The position numbers were made by a program, and so were the translations under genes. This document shows, piece after piece, positions 12,201 to 18,772 of a stretch of 64,000 nt of DNA (within the stretch, counting starts at the first letter, position 1; each line of letters begins with the position of its first letter). The DNA is taken from assembly GCA_903862655.1 (NCBI GenBank), contig CAIOZA010000027.1, forward strand, positions 62,001-126,000. The letters run 5' to 3'. The notes beneath the pieces are model-generated. The model saw only the letters and a program-made list of their open reading frames with translations, was not told where the DNA came from and did not search any database. Origin of the DNA: an uncultured Ignavibacteria bacterium (GTDB lineage: Bacteria > Bacteroidota > Ignavibacteria > Kapaibacteriales > UBA2268).

Positions 12201-13533
12201 AAATATTCCAACCATCCTTGTCAATTTTTGTTGCTGTTGACAGAATAATGCCACTTATATCCAAAGGCTTTAAATTCTTATTTTGCTCGAGCAATAATGC
12301 TGCCGTAGCTGATACAAAAGGAGCGGCTAAAGAGCTACCACTTGCATCTTTATAAAGTCCGTCAAATGAAGTTGACTTGATTTTCACCCCTGGTGCTAGC
12401 AACGTCAACCTTTGACCATAATTGCTAAAATTATCTCTTTTGTCTAAAGAGTTTGAATACCCTACTGATATAACGCCATCATAATCTGAAGGATAGTGGG
12501 GAGAATTACTTCCTTCATTTCCTGCAGAAGCAACAACTGTAACACCCATCGATATAGCAAGATCAAAAACATCCTTGAGTAGCTGAGAAGAATAAATCTC
12601 TCCAAAGCTACAATTGATTACTTTTGCCCCATTCATTACAGCATATACAACTGCATTTGCTATGTTATCTGTCTGGGAATTACCATTAATGTCGAATGCT
12701 CTTAGAACCATTATTTTTGCATCGAAAGCTAAACCAGTTATTCCAATGTTATTATTTGAAGCTGCAGCTATCACTCCGGAAACAAGAGTACCATGACCAT
12801 TTTCATCATAAGGTATCGGATCCGTTCCCTGCCAGTCGCCAAGATTTTCAATTGACTGATTAACAAAATCATACCCAATCACATCATCTACATATCCATC
12901 TCCATCATCATCTATGTTATTTAAATCACCGGATACTCCATCTCTAAGTTCTGTACTGGGCCAAGGATCAAATCTTCCGTTCTTATTAATGTCTTCTTTA
13001 ATATTAATCCATAAACTATTTATTAAATCGGGATGATTCCATTCAATTCCGGTATCGATCACACCGACAACAATACCTTTTCCGGTTGCTTTTTCCCATG
13101 CCTTTTGAGCATGAATATTGGATAACCCCCATTGTAAATTAAAAAGAGGATCATTCGGCTTTGTCCTATCCTGGTTAATTCTATATGTTCTTATTGGTTC
13201 AAAATATTCAATATATTTGTTAAAAGATTTGTCATTCAAAACGGAATCAATATTCAGTGAAGCTTTAGCTGAAAGAATATAATATGAATTTAGATTTGAA
13301 ATTCTGTTTTTGTTTGATTCTGAGAGTTGTACATTATTCGTATTTTTAATGTTAGGTTGTACATTAATACTCATAGCAGGTCTGAAAATAAATTTCTGTA
13401 ATTCCTTTGGCAATTGGCTTTCATTTAGTTTAAATTTAACAATAAACCTTTTTGAGTTGTTATCTACCTGTGAGTGCAGATTTATAAAGATAGAAAAAAG
13501 AAAAACAAATATCAGATTGATTCTTACTCTCAT
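9259..13533 (-). CDS. Large secreted subtilisin-family (S8) protease with T9SS sorting domain
   Basis: Exported 1424-residue protein. The N-terminal signal peptide is followed by a propeptide-like region and an S8 catalytic domain: Asp160 (VVGVIDTG), His247 (NGHGTLVSG), oxyanion Asn339 (ASAGNEG) and Ser401 (ASGSSLAAPFVSA). An acidic Ca-binding-like loop (NNIDDDGDGYVDD) is inserted after the Asp motif. The middle has VCBS/FG-GAP-like repeats with DxDxDG loops (GDSNGDGLNEI, GDFDNDGYDEL, ADIDIDGIPEI, HDFDKNGINEF), suggesting a beta-propeller. The C-terminus shows the FlgD-like/T9SS type A pattern (VYPNPA...IPSGIYLFKVEM). It is likely surface-displayed or released; the substrate is unknown. Confidence 0.9.
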   Translation of the reverse strand: MRVRINLIFVFLFSIFINLHSQVDNNSKRFIVKFKLNESQLPKELQKFIFRPAMSINVQPNIKNTNNVQLSESNKNRISNLNSYYILSAKASLNIDSVLNDKSFNKYIEYFEPIRTYRINQDRTKPNDPLFNLQWGLSNIHAQKAWEKATGKGIVVGVIDTGIEWNHPDLINSLWINIKEDINKNGRFDPWPSTELRDGVSGDLNNIDDDGDGYVDDVIGYDFVNQSIENLGDWQGTDPIPYDENGHGTLVSGVIAAASNNNIGITGLAFDAKIMVLRAFDINGNSQTDNIANAVVYAVMNGAKVINCSFGEIYSSQLLKDVFDLAISMGVTVVASAGNEGSNSPHYPSDYDGVISVGYSNSLDKRDNFSNYGQRLTLLAPGVKIKSTSFDGLYKDASGSSLAAPFVSATAALLLEQNKNLKPLDISGIILSTATKIDKDGWNIYSGSGILNAGDALSSVAPSNITIRYPENNQEIFKPDIGQSGIPIIASVTTPLFDNYLLLLGLGNNPEKWDTIFHYSNQSLKDTIAFMSTSNLIDTSYIIRLIVNLKNKTKLENRSSFTISSNTSKIKISTAKIIPAYKDGRRVLLAGITTNRSSIVSILQLSDSTNQYSSYSDQEQISKYHTIPIEYNLIPGVKYTFKVYAQSSSKRILKDSTTLFYKMPDDKFPIDKIIQKKYSTPLSYLFNKTADFYGDGSENYVANDITNGLWQSTKVFQYKQDSLIAKDSTSTVSLPVGIGDSNGDGLNEILTRSLGSTIVYQPKSKSSSPFSSIIFADSTSGNLFAGEFFDFTKDGKPEIIAYSDTAFHLITFANGKYVEVARAQLDSPNSYFGTAPGVVCGDFDNDGYDELCFGNEKGNVFIFEFRDNKFNLEWSYMQNNSSSPQYMVKADIDIDGIPEIIIGNFGTNILFDSNVPVDPIWTYKVLKSFEPNNYSFIWADNFYGVRQGSTTAGVFYRNGLAVGNIDNQQGDELIIAPFPNFYIFKWDVINRKFIPFWWYPSSFTNSAIIHDFDKNGINEFGFSTGQSTDFFEYIQDASKPRIPVEFHGWSIDDSTVSLQWKSQEKGLKYNILTGIESSGKILLFRNDTISESTINISPLKLNNYYYFGISSSKNHIASNDTFFIKIYHHSTIKPLKCEILNRNNILIKFSGKLADAYPDISKFRLNTPELVVPEAVNRKSDSEYLCFFSELKPGNVVLEIDTFRDYYNAPTKPDSFNLIIPQLPISEPALYLKSLRVVSNLELELKFSEPTKKSESIDLRNYHLLPMGSIDLINETNDPSIYQIILTPNSGIGALGRTYTLTVSYVHSLSDTIITSGAGNTLSFVFFKDDFENVFVYPNPAKMSESNGLYFANLSLNSTIIILTLDGKEIQQLAENDGNGGVYWDGRDKDGNSIPSGIYLFKVEMLSTSGTKLISEPKKFAIVR

Positions 13534-13563
13534 ATTATGAAATTTGATAAAGATATATTAAAA

Positions 13564-14271
13564 TTATTCCTTGTTACCTTCAATAACGACGACGAACTCA
13601 CCTTTTAAATTCTTATGATCAATCATAATCTGTAAAACTTCTGAACAGGTGCCCCGAATGTACTCTTCATGGATTTTCGATATTTCTCTTGCTATGCAAA
13701 TCAGTCGTTCGGAATAACCATGACTAATAATTTCACTTACTAGTTTAATTACCCTATAAGGTGATTCATACATAATTGTTGTTGATACTTCATTCAAAGC
13801 ATTTTTTATAAAAGTTTGTCTGCCCTTTTTTTGAGGTGGAAATCCAAGGAATTTGAAGCAGTCTACTGCCATACCACTTGCGACTAATGCTGGTACAAAT
13901 GCCGTTGATCCCGGTAATGCTATTACTTTAATCTCAGACTTAATCGCTAAATTTACTAATCGGTATGACGGATCTGAAATTCCAGGTGAACCAGCATCGG
14001 TAATAATAGCTACTGATAATCCTGATAGCAAGTTTTTGATTAATTGTTCTGCCTTTTCACGTTCATTATTGTTATGATAGCTTTCCAGTTTTTTACCAAT
14101 AATATCTAAGTGCTTTAGTAGCATGCCACTATGCCTTGTGTCTTCACATGCAATAATGTCTACACTTTTAAGTACATTGATAGCTCTTAAAGTAATGTCT
14201 TCAAGATTCCCAATTGGTGTAGGAACAAGATATAATGCATTTTCAATAATATTATTTTTCAATTGTACCAT
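13564..14271 (-). CDS. rsmI: 16S rRNA (cytidine1402-2'-O)-methyltransferase
   Basis: SAM-dependent methyltransferase of the tetrapyrrole methylase fold that modifies C1402 in the ribosomal decoding centre. LYLVPTPIGNLEDITLRA and IACEDTRHSG near the N-terminus and ITDAGSPGISDPSY in the middle are the RsmI signatures. The 235 residues are somewhat short compared with the roughly 280 of E. coli RsmI; the C-terminal extension is missing, which is common in this phylum. The first 20 bp overlap the end of tadA, so the two are translationally coupled within an aminotransferase-tadA-rsmI operon. Confidence 0.93.
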   Translation of the reverse strand: MVQLKNNIIENALYLVPTPIGNLEDITLRAINVLKSVDIIACEDTRHSGMLLKHLDIIGKKLESYHNNNEREKAEQLIKNLLSGLSVAIITDAGSPGISDPSYRLVNLAIKSEIKVIALPGSTAFVPALVASGMAVDCFKFLGFPPQKKGRQTFIKNALNEVSTTIMYESPYRVIKLVSEIISHGYSERLICIAREISKIHEEYIRGTCSEVLQIMIDHKNLKGEFVVVIEGNKE

Positions 14272-14743
14272 TTCTAAGATTTTTGAAGAAATCTTTAATT
14301 ATCATTGAACATTCGTTTTGAAGAACATCAAACTCTAAGTCACATCTGTGATTAAGAGAACTATTTTGAATAATATTGACTATCGATCCACAAGCTCCTG
14401 ATTTGGGATCCATGGTGCCTACAATAACTTTTTCAATTCTGGACAATACTATTGCCCCGGCACACATTGAACAAGGCTCAAGTGTTACATATAATTGACA
14501 GTTCAAAAGATGTTTGTAACCGATTCTCTTAATCGCTTTTTTTATGGCCAATAGTTCCGCATGAGCTGTTGGATCATTTTGCTTTTCTACTTGATTGTAA
14601 GCCCTGCTAATTATTCTACCATCGAATACAATTACAGAACCAATCGGTACATCATGAAAAATTAGGGCCTTTTTAGCTTCCTTCAAAGCTTCATTCATAT
14701 AAAAATCATTACTTTTTCTCGGAATATCTTTCAAATCAAACAT
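14252..14743 (-). CDS. tadA: tRNA-specific adenosine deaminase
   Basis: Zinc deaminase that converts A34 to inosine in tRNA-Arg(ACG). Zinc and catalytic residues are His61 and Glu63 (HAELLAI) and Cys91/Cys94 (EPCSMCAGAI). The DPTAHAE context and the SRIEKVIVGTMDPKSGACGS stretch are typical of TadA rather than cytidine or guanine deaminases. The 163 residues match the family. It overlaps the upstream aminotransferase by 8 bp and the downstream rsmI by 20 bp. Confidence 0.93.
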   Translation of the reverse strand: MFDLKDIPRKSNDFYMNEALKEAKKALIFHDVPIGSVIVFDGRIISRAYNQVEKQNDPTAHAELLAIKKAIKRIGYKHLLNCQLYVTLEPCSMCAGAIVLSRIEKVIVGTMDPKSGACGSIVNIIQNSSLNHRCDLEFDVLQNECSMIIKDFFKNLRNGTIEK

Positions 14744-15878
14744 ACTTCTTTAAGTTTTCAATACCTTGTATAATTGTTTCATCAGTCTTTGCAAAACATA
14801 ATCTTAACATTGTTTCTCCTTCTCTGGATTTACCATAAAAACCTTGAGTTGGAACAGTTGCCACTTGGTAGTCCTTCACAAGCCTCATGGCTAAATCTTC
14901 ATCTTTAATGGCTTTAGGTATGTCAACCATGATAAAATAGCTTCCTAATGGCGTATGTGCCACAAATGTACTATCCTCAAGTAGTTTAAGCATTAAATTT
15001 CTCTTGCCAAGGTACATTTTTTTAAAATCTGGTAAATATTCATCCAGCTTTGTGATAGCGTATGCCATTGCATGTTGGCCTGGAGTATTAACAGCGAATG
15101 TCGTCCATTGGTGAATCTTTTTTATTGCATCAATTAGTTCAGGCTTCCCAACAGCATATCCAATTTTCCAACCTGTTAGACTAAAAGTTTTCCCTGTCGA
15201 TGATATAGTAATTGTTATATCATACATTCCCGGTAGCGAAGCAATTGGGATGTGAATAGCATCATCATAAGTCAGAAATTCATAAACTTCATCACTAATT
15301 ACTATCAAATTATTTTTGATAGCAAATTTTGAAATTTCCTCTAATTCACCTCTTGTGTATACTTTTCCTGTAGGGTTATGAGGATTATTAATAATTATAG
15401 CTTTAGTTTTAGATGTTAAGGCATTATCGAGATCGTTAAAATCAAATCCGAAATCTGGTTTTCTCAATGTAACATATTTTGGTATTCCGCCTGCTAGCAA
15501 AACATCTGCTGGATAGGCATCATAAGCTGGTTCAAATAAAATCACTTCATCACCAGGATTTATATAGGCACTAATAGTTACAAACAATGCTTCTGTTGCA
15601 CCGGCTGTAATACAGACTCCATTTTCAGAATCGATATCCATATCATAGTAATTTTTATAATTACTAGCTATTCTTTTTCTCAAAGTCAATATTCCCGGCA
15701 TAGGTGCATATTGGTTCTTACCTTCAGTCATAGCCTTAAAGGCTTCATTGAAAATCCATGAAGGACCATCAAAGTCTGGAAATCCCTGACCAAGATTTAT
15801 AGCATTATGTTTAATTGCTAGCTTACTCATCAGGGTAAATATTGAAGTTCCCATTGATTGAATTCTATTTGCGAACAT
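14736..15878 (-). CDS. Class I/II PLP-dependent aminotransferase, methionine/kynurenine type
   Basis: Cytoplasmic fold-type I aminotransferase of 380 residues. The N-terminal NLGQGFPDFDGP, the NNPHNPTGKVY motif, the ISDEVYEFLTYD segment and the PLP-binding Lys230 in SSTGKTFSLTGWKIGY are clear. The INLGQGFPDFDGP start resembles YbdL-like methionine aminotransferases and kynurenine-oxoglutarate transaminases more than aspartate aminotransferase. The exact substrate is not proved by sequence. It is the first gene of the overlapping operon with tadA and rsmI, with no obvious metabolic link to tRNA or rRNA modification. Confidence 0.85.
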   Translation of the reverse strand: MFANRIQSMGTSIFTLMSKLAIKHNAINLGQGFPDFDGPSWIFNEAFKAMTEGKNQYAPMPGILTLRKRIASNYKNYYDMDIDSENGVCITAGATEALFVTISAYINPGDEVILFEPAYDAYPADVLLAGGIPKYVTLRKPDFGFDFNDLDNALTSKTKAIIINNPHNPTGKVYTRGELEEISKFAIKNNLIVISDEVYEFLTYDDAIHIPIASLPGMYDITITISSTGKTFSLTGWKIGYAVGKPELIDAIKKIHQWTTFAVNTPGQHAMAYAITKLDEYLPDFKKMYLGKRNLMLKLLEDSTFVAHTPLGSYFIMVDIPKAIKDEDLAMRLVKDYQVATVPTQGFYGKSREGETMLRLCFAKTDETIIQGIENLKKYV

Positions 15879-16037
15879 TGTTTTTTCATTTTCAATTTAT
15901 AAAAAAGCAATTTACAAAATATTGATTAAAGAAATAATTGAAGATATTTTAGTTTTCACAATGTTTTCATATCAATATTTTAATTTTGAATTGTAATTAA
16001 ATTAAAATTCATTTACTTTATATAAGGAGATTTCATC

Positions 16038-16289
16038 ATGAAACTCAGAATTATTGCAGCAATCGTCGCGTTAGCTTTCATTGGTTCTTTCGCATTTTCT
16101 CAGCCACCACCTGTAGAGAAAAAGAAAATGGACAAGCCAAAAACAGAACAAGTCAAGAAAGAAATAAAGGAAGTAAAAAAGGAATCGAAGATAGAGAAAA
16201 AAGAAGCCAAGAAACATAAGAAAGAAGCTAAGAAACATGGAAAAAAAGTTAAAAAGCATGCTAAGAAAGTAAAGTTGGAAAAAAAATAA
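16038..16289 (+). CDS. Small exported lysine-rich protein
   Basis: An 83-residue protein. The first 22 residues form a clean signal peptide (MKLRIIAAIVALAFIGSFAFSQ). The mature part begins with PPP and is then almost entirely Lys, Glu, His and Ala, with repeating KKEAKKHKKEAKKHGKK-type units, so it is very basic and probably helical or disordered. A strong ribosome-binding site (AAGGAGA, 8 bases before the ATG) and a good terminator directly downstream argue that it is a real, single-gene transcription unit. Histone-H1-like tails have similar composition, but an exported protein would act in the envelope, perhaps binding anionic polymers. I do not recognise a family. Confidence 0.75.
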   Translation: MKLRIIAAIVALAFIGSFAFSQPPPVEKKKMDKPKTEQVKKEIKEVKKESKIEKKEAKKHKKEAKKHGKKVKKHAKKVKLEKK

Positions 16290-16304
16290 ATTAAATTAAT
16301 TATG

Positions 16305-16331
16305 AAAGCCGGATTTATCCGGCTTTTTTTT
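16305..16331 (+). terminator. Rho-independent terminator after the lysine-rich gene
   Basis: AAGCCGGA and TCCGGCTT form a perfect 8-bp stem around a TTTA loop, followed directly by eight Ts. It lies 16 bp after the stop codon of the lysine-rich protein and is the clearest terminator in the window. Confidence 0.88.
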
Positions 16332-16384
16332 AATTTCTTTTGAATTGTCCCTATTTTGGGTTAAAATTATTCCTAAAAATATCT

Positions 16385-16392
16385 TAATTTTG
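16385..16392 (+). promoter_or_regulatory. Candidate Bacteroidota -7 element upstream of purL
   Basis: TAATTTTG matches the TAnnTTTG -7 consensus of the Bacteroidota primary sigma factor, about 30 bp before the purL ATG. No good TTTG -33 element is found at the usual 19-21 bp spacing, so this remains tentative. Confidence 0.3.
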
Positions 16393-16421
16393 TTTCTTTA
16401 TTAATAAAATGATTTAAAAAC

Positions 16422-18668
16422 ATGAAATTAGCTGAACACCTTTATTCTGAAGTTGAAGTTTCTCTGGAAACTGCAATTGAATGTGGACTTACTGAAAATG
16501 AATATAAATTGATAACTGATTTTCTTGGTCGTACACCTACCTATACAGAGATTGGAATTTATGGTGTTATGTGGAGTGAACATTGCTCATATAAAAATTC
16601 AATTAAACTTTTAAAAACATTACCTCGCTCTGGTCCAAGATTGTTGGTTGGAGCAGGTGAAGAGAATGCTGGACTGGTGGATATCGGTGATGGTTATGCA
16701 ATTTGCTTTAAAATTGAAAGTCACAATCATCCTTCTGCTATCGAGCCTTTTCAGGGTGCGGCCACTGGTGTTGGCGGAATTTTAAGAGATATCTTTTCTA
16801 TGGGTGCAAGGCCTATCGCCGCATTAAATTCATTAAGATTTGGTAATTTGGATTCAGATAGAATAAAGTTTTTATTGAGAGGAGTAGTTGCCGGTATTAG
16901 TCATTATGGTAACTGTTTTGGAGTGCCAACAGTTGCCGGTGAGATTTATTTTGATGACTGCTACCATGATAATCCTTTGATTAATGCCATGGCAGTTGGA
17001 ATAGTTAAAGTTGGAGCAACAGCTACAGCTTCCGCCACAGGTCTAGGTAACCCAGTATTTATTGTAGGAAGCAGTACGGGTAGAGACGGTATACATGGAG
17101 CATCATTACTTGCTTCTAGAGAATTTGACGAGAAGACAGAGGATATGAGACCTACTGTACAAGTTGGGGATCCTTTTGCAGAAAAATTATTACTTGAAGC
17201 CACTCTTGAGCTGATTAAAGCAGATGTTGTTGTTGGAGTACAAGATATGGGAGCAGCAGGAATTTGTTGTTCTACCTCTGAAATGAGTGCTAAGGGTGAA
17301 TCAGGAATGTCAGTCGACCTTGACAAAGTCCCACTAAGAGAATCTGATATGTCAGCGTATGAAATTATGCTTTCTGAATCACAGGAAAGAATGCTTTTCA
17401 TCATTGCTCAAGGTAAAGAGGATGAAGCCATTAGAATTTGTAAAAAATGGGATGTTCCTATCACTCAAATTGGAAATATTACTGACGATGGCTTGCTTAA
17501 GATTTATAGAAATGGCAAACAAGTATGTGAATTGATTTCAGATCATCTTGTTCTCGGTGGAGGTGCTCCTCAAAATGATAGAGATTCTATAATACCAGAG
17601 TATCTCAAAGAAACAAGTACATTTGATCTTTCAACTTTATCAACCGATTTGTCAAGTGAAGAGATCTTTTGGAAAATTTTATCCTCACCAACCATTGCTT
17701 CTAAGCGTTGGATTTTTGAACAATATGATTCACAGGTTAGAACTAACACGGTCACCATCAAGGGTGATGCAGCTGTTATGAGATTGAAAGAGTTACCTGG
17801 AAAAGGAATAGCTGTAACAACTGATTGTAATAGTAAATATGTATATCTTAACCCTTATGAAGGTGCTAAGATAGCTGTAGCTGAAGCTGCAAGAAATGTT
17901 GTCTGTACTGGTGCTAAACCAGTTGCAATTACAAATTGTTTAAACTTTGGCAATCCTTATGATAAAGAGGTCTATTGGCAATTCAAAGAAGCTGTCAGAG
18001 GAATGGGTGATGCCTGCCGACATTTCGATACTCCAGTAACTGGTGGAAATGTTAGTTTCCATAATGAATCAAGAAACCATGCCATTTACCCGACTCCAAC
18101 TATAGGTATGCTTGGATTGATTGATGACATATCAAAAGTTGTAGGATCTGGATTCAGAAATGAAGGCGATATTATTTGTTTACTTGGAAATGACAGAGAA
18201 GAAATAGGTGGATCAGAGTATTTGAAACAAATTTTTGGCTTAATTACTGGTGAATCTCCAATTCTGGATTTAAACGAAGAATCAAGATTACATAAAACAA
18301 TACTTACAGCAATAGATAAATCATTACTCAGTTCAGCTCATGATTGCAGTGAGGGAGGAATCGCCATTACTTTAGCAGAAAAAGCTCTTACCTCAAAAAT
18401 ATTTGGAGCTGAAATTGAATTACAATCACTAAATAATGAATATATATTTGGAGAATCACAATCGCGTGTAATCGTTTCATTACCAACAGATAAACACTAT
18501 TTACTTGAGGAAATATGTAATGACAATACTGTAAGCATTCGCATAATAGGTAAGGTAACAAATTCTAATTTTACAATTAATGGTTTATTATCTACATCGG
18601 TTGAAAAATTATATTCAATATATGAAAATACCATTCCAGATCTGATGGAAGGTGATAGAATTAATTAG
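16422..18668 (+). CDS. purL: Phosphoribosylformylglycinamidine synthase subunit PurL
   Basis: ATP-dependent synthase subunit making FGAM from FGAR in purine synthesis. At 748 residues it is the small PurL that needs separate PurS and PurQ subunits; the C-terminal glutaminase domain of the large form is absent. The EIGIYGVMWSEHCSYKNS start, KIESHNHPSAIEPFQGAATG and GVQDMGAAGI segments are classic. The duplicated half is marked by VTGGNVSFHNES and SSAHDCSEGGIA. purS and purQ are not in the window. The short 5' region carries a TAnnTTTG element. Confidence 0.96.
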   Translation: MKLAEHLYSEVEVSLETAIECGLTENEYKLITDFLGRTPTYTEIGIYGVMWSEHCSYKNSIKLLKTLPRSGPRLLVGAGEENAGLVDIGDGYAICFKIESHNHPSAIEPFQGAATGVGGILRDIFSMGARPIAALNSLRFGNLDSDRIKFLLRGVVAGISHYGNCFGVPTVAGEIYFDDCYHDNPLINAMAVGIVKVGATATASATGLGNPVFIVGSSTGRDGIHGASLLASREFDEKTEDMRPTVQVGDPFAEKLLLEATLELIKADVVVGVQDMGAAGICCSTSEMSAKGESGMSVDLDKVPLRESDMSAYEIMLSESQERMLFIIAQGKEDEAIRICKKWDVPITQIGNITDDGLLKIYRNGKQVCELISDHLVLGGGAPQNDRDSIIPEYLKETSTFDLSTLSTDLSSEEIFWKILSSPTIASKRWIFEQYDSQVRTNTVTIKGDAAVMRLKELPGKGIAVTTDCNSKYVYLNPYEGAKIAVAEAARNVVCTGAKPVAITNCLNFGNPYDKEVYWQFKEAVRGMGDACRHFDTPVTGGNVSFHNESRNHAIYPTPTIGMLGLIDDISKVVGSGFRNEGDIICLLGNDREEIGGSEYLKQIFGLITGESPILDLNEESRLHKTILTAIDKSLLSSAHDCSEGGIAITLAEKALTSKIFGAEIELQSLNNEYIFGESQSRVIVSLPTDKHYLLEEICNDNTVSIRIIGKVTNSNFTINGLLSTSVEKLYSIYENTIPDLMEGDRIN

Positions 18669-18772
18669 CTATAAAAATCCATAATTGCACTTAATGAATT
18701 TTGCTTGTAACAAAATCGTCATTTTTTTATTATTACAGATAAATTAAGTGTTAACATGAAAGGAGTAACGTA

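Noticed and set aside
16071-16259. Minus-strand hydrophobic, Phe/Leu-rich 62-codon frame
   Set aside because: It is the antisense shadow of the lysine-rich gene: AAG/AAA codons read as CTT/TTT. It has no start signals of its own.
16332-16421. Purine riboswitch before purL
   Set aside because: No paired P1-P3 arrangement or conserved loops are seen; the region reads as a terminator followed by a short promoter.
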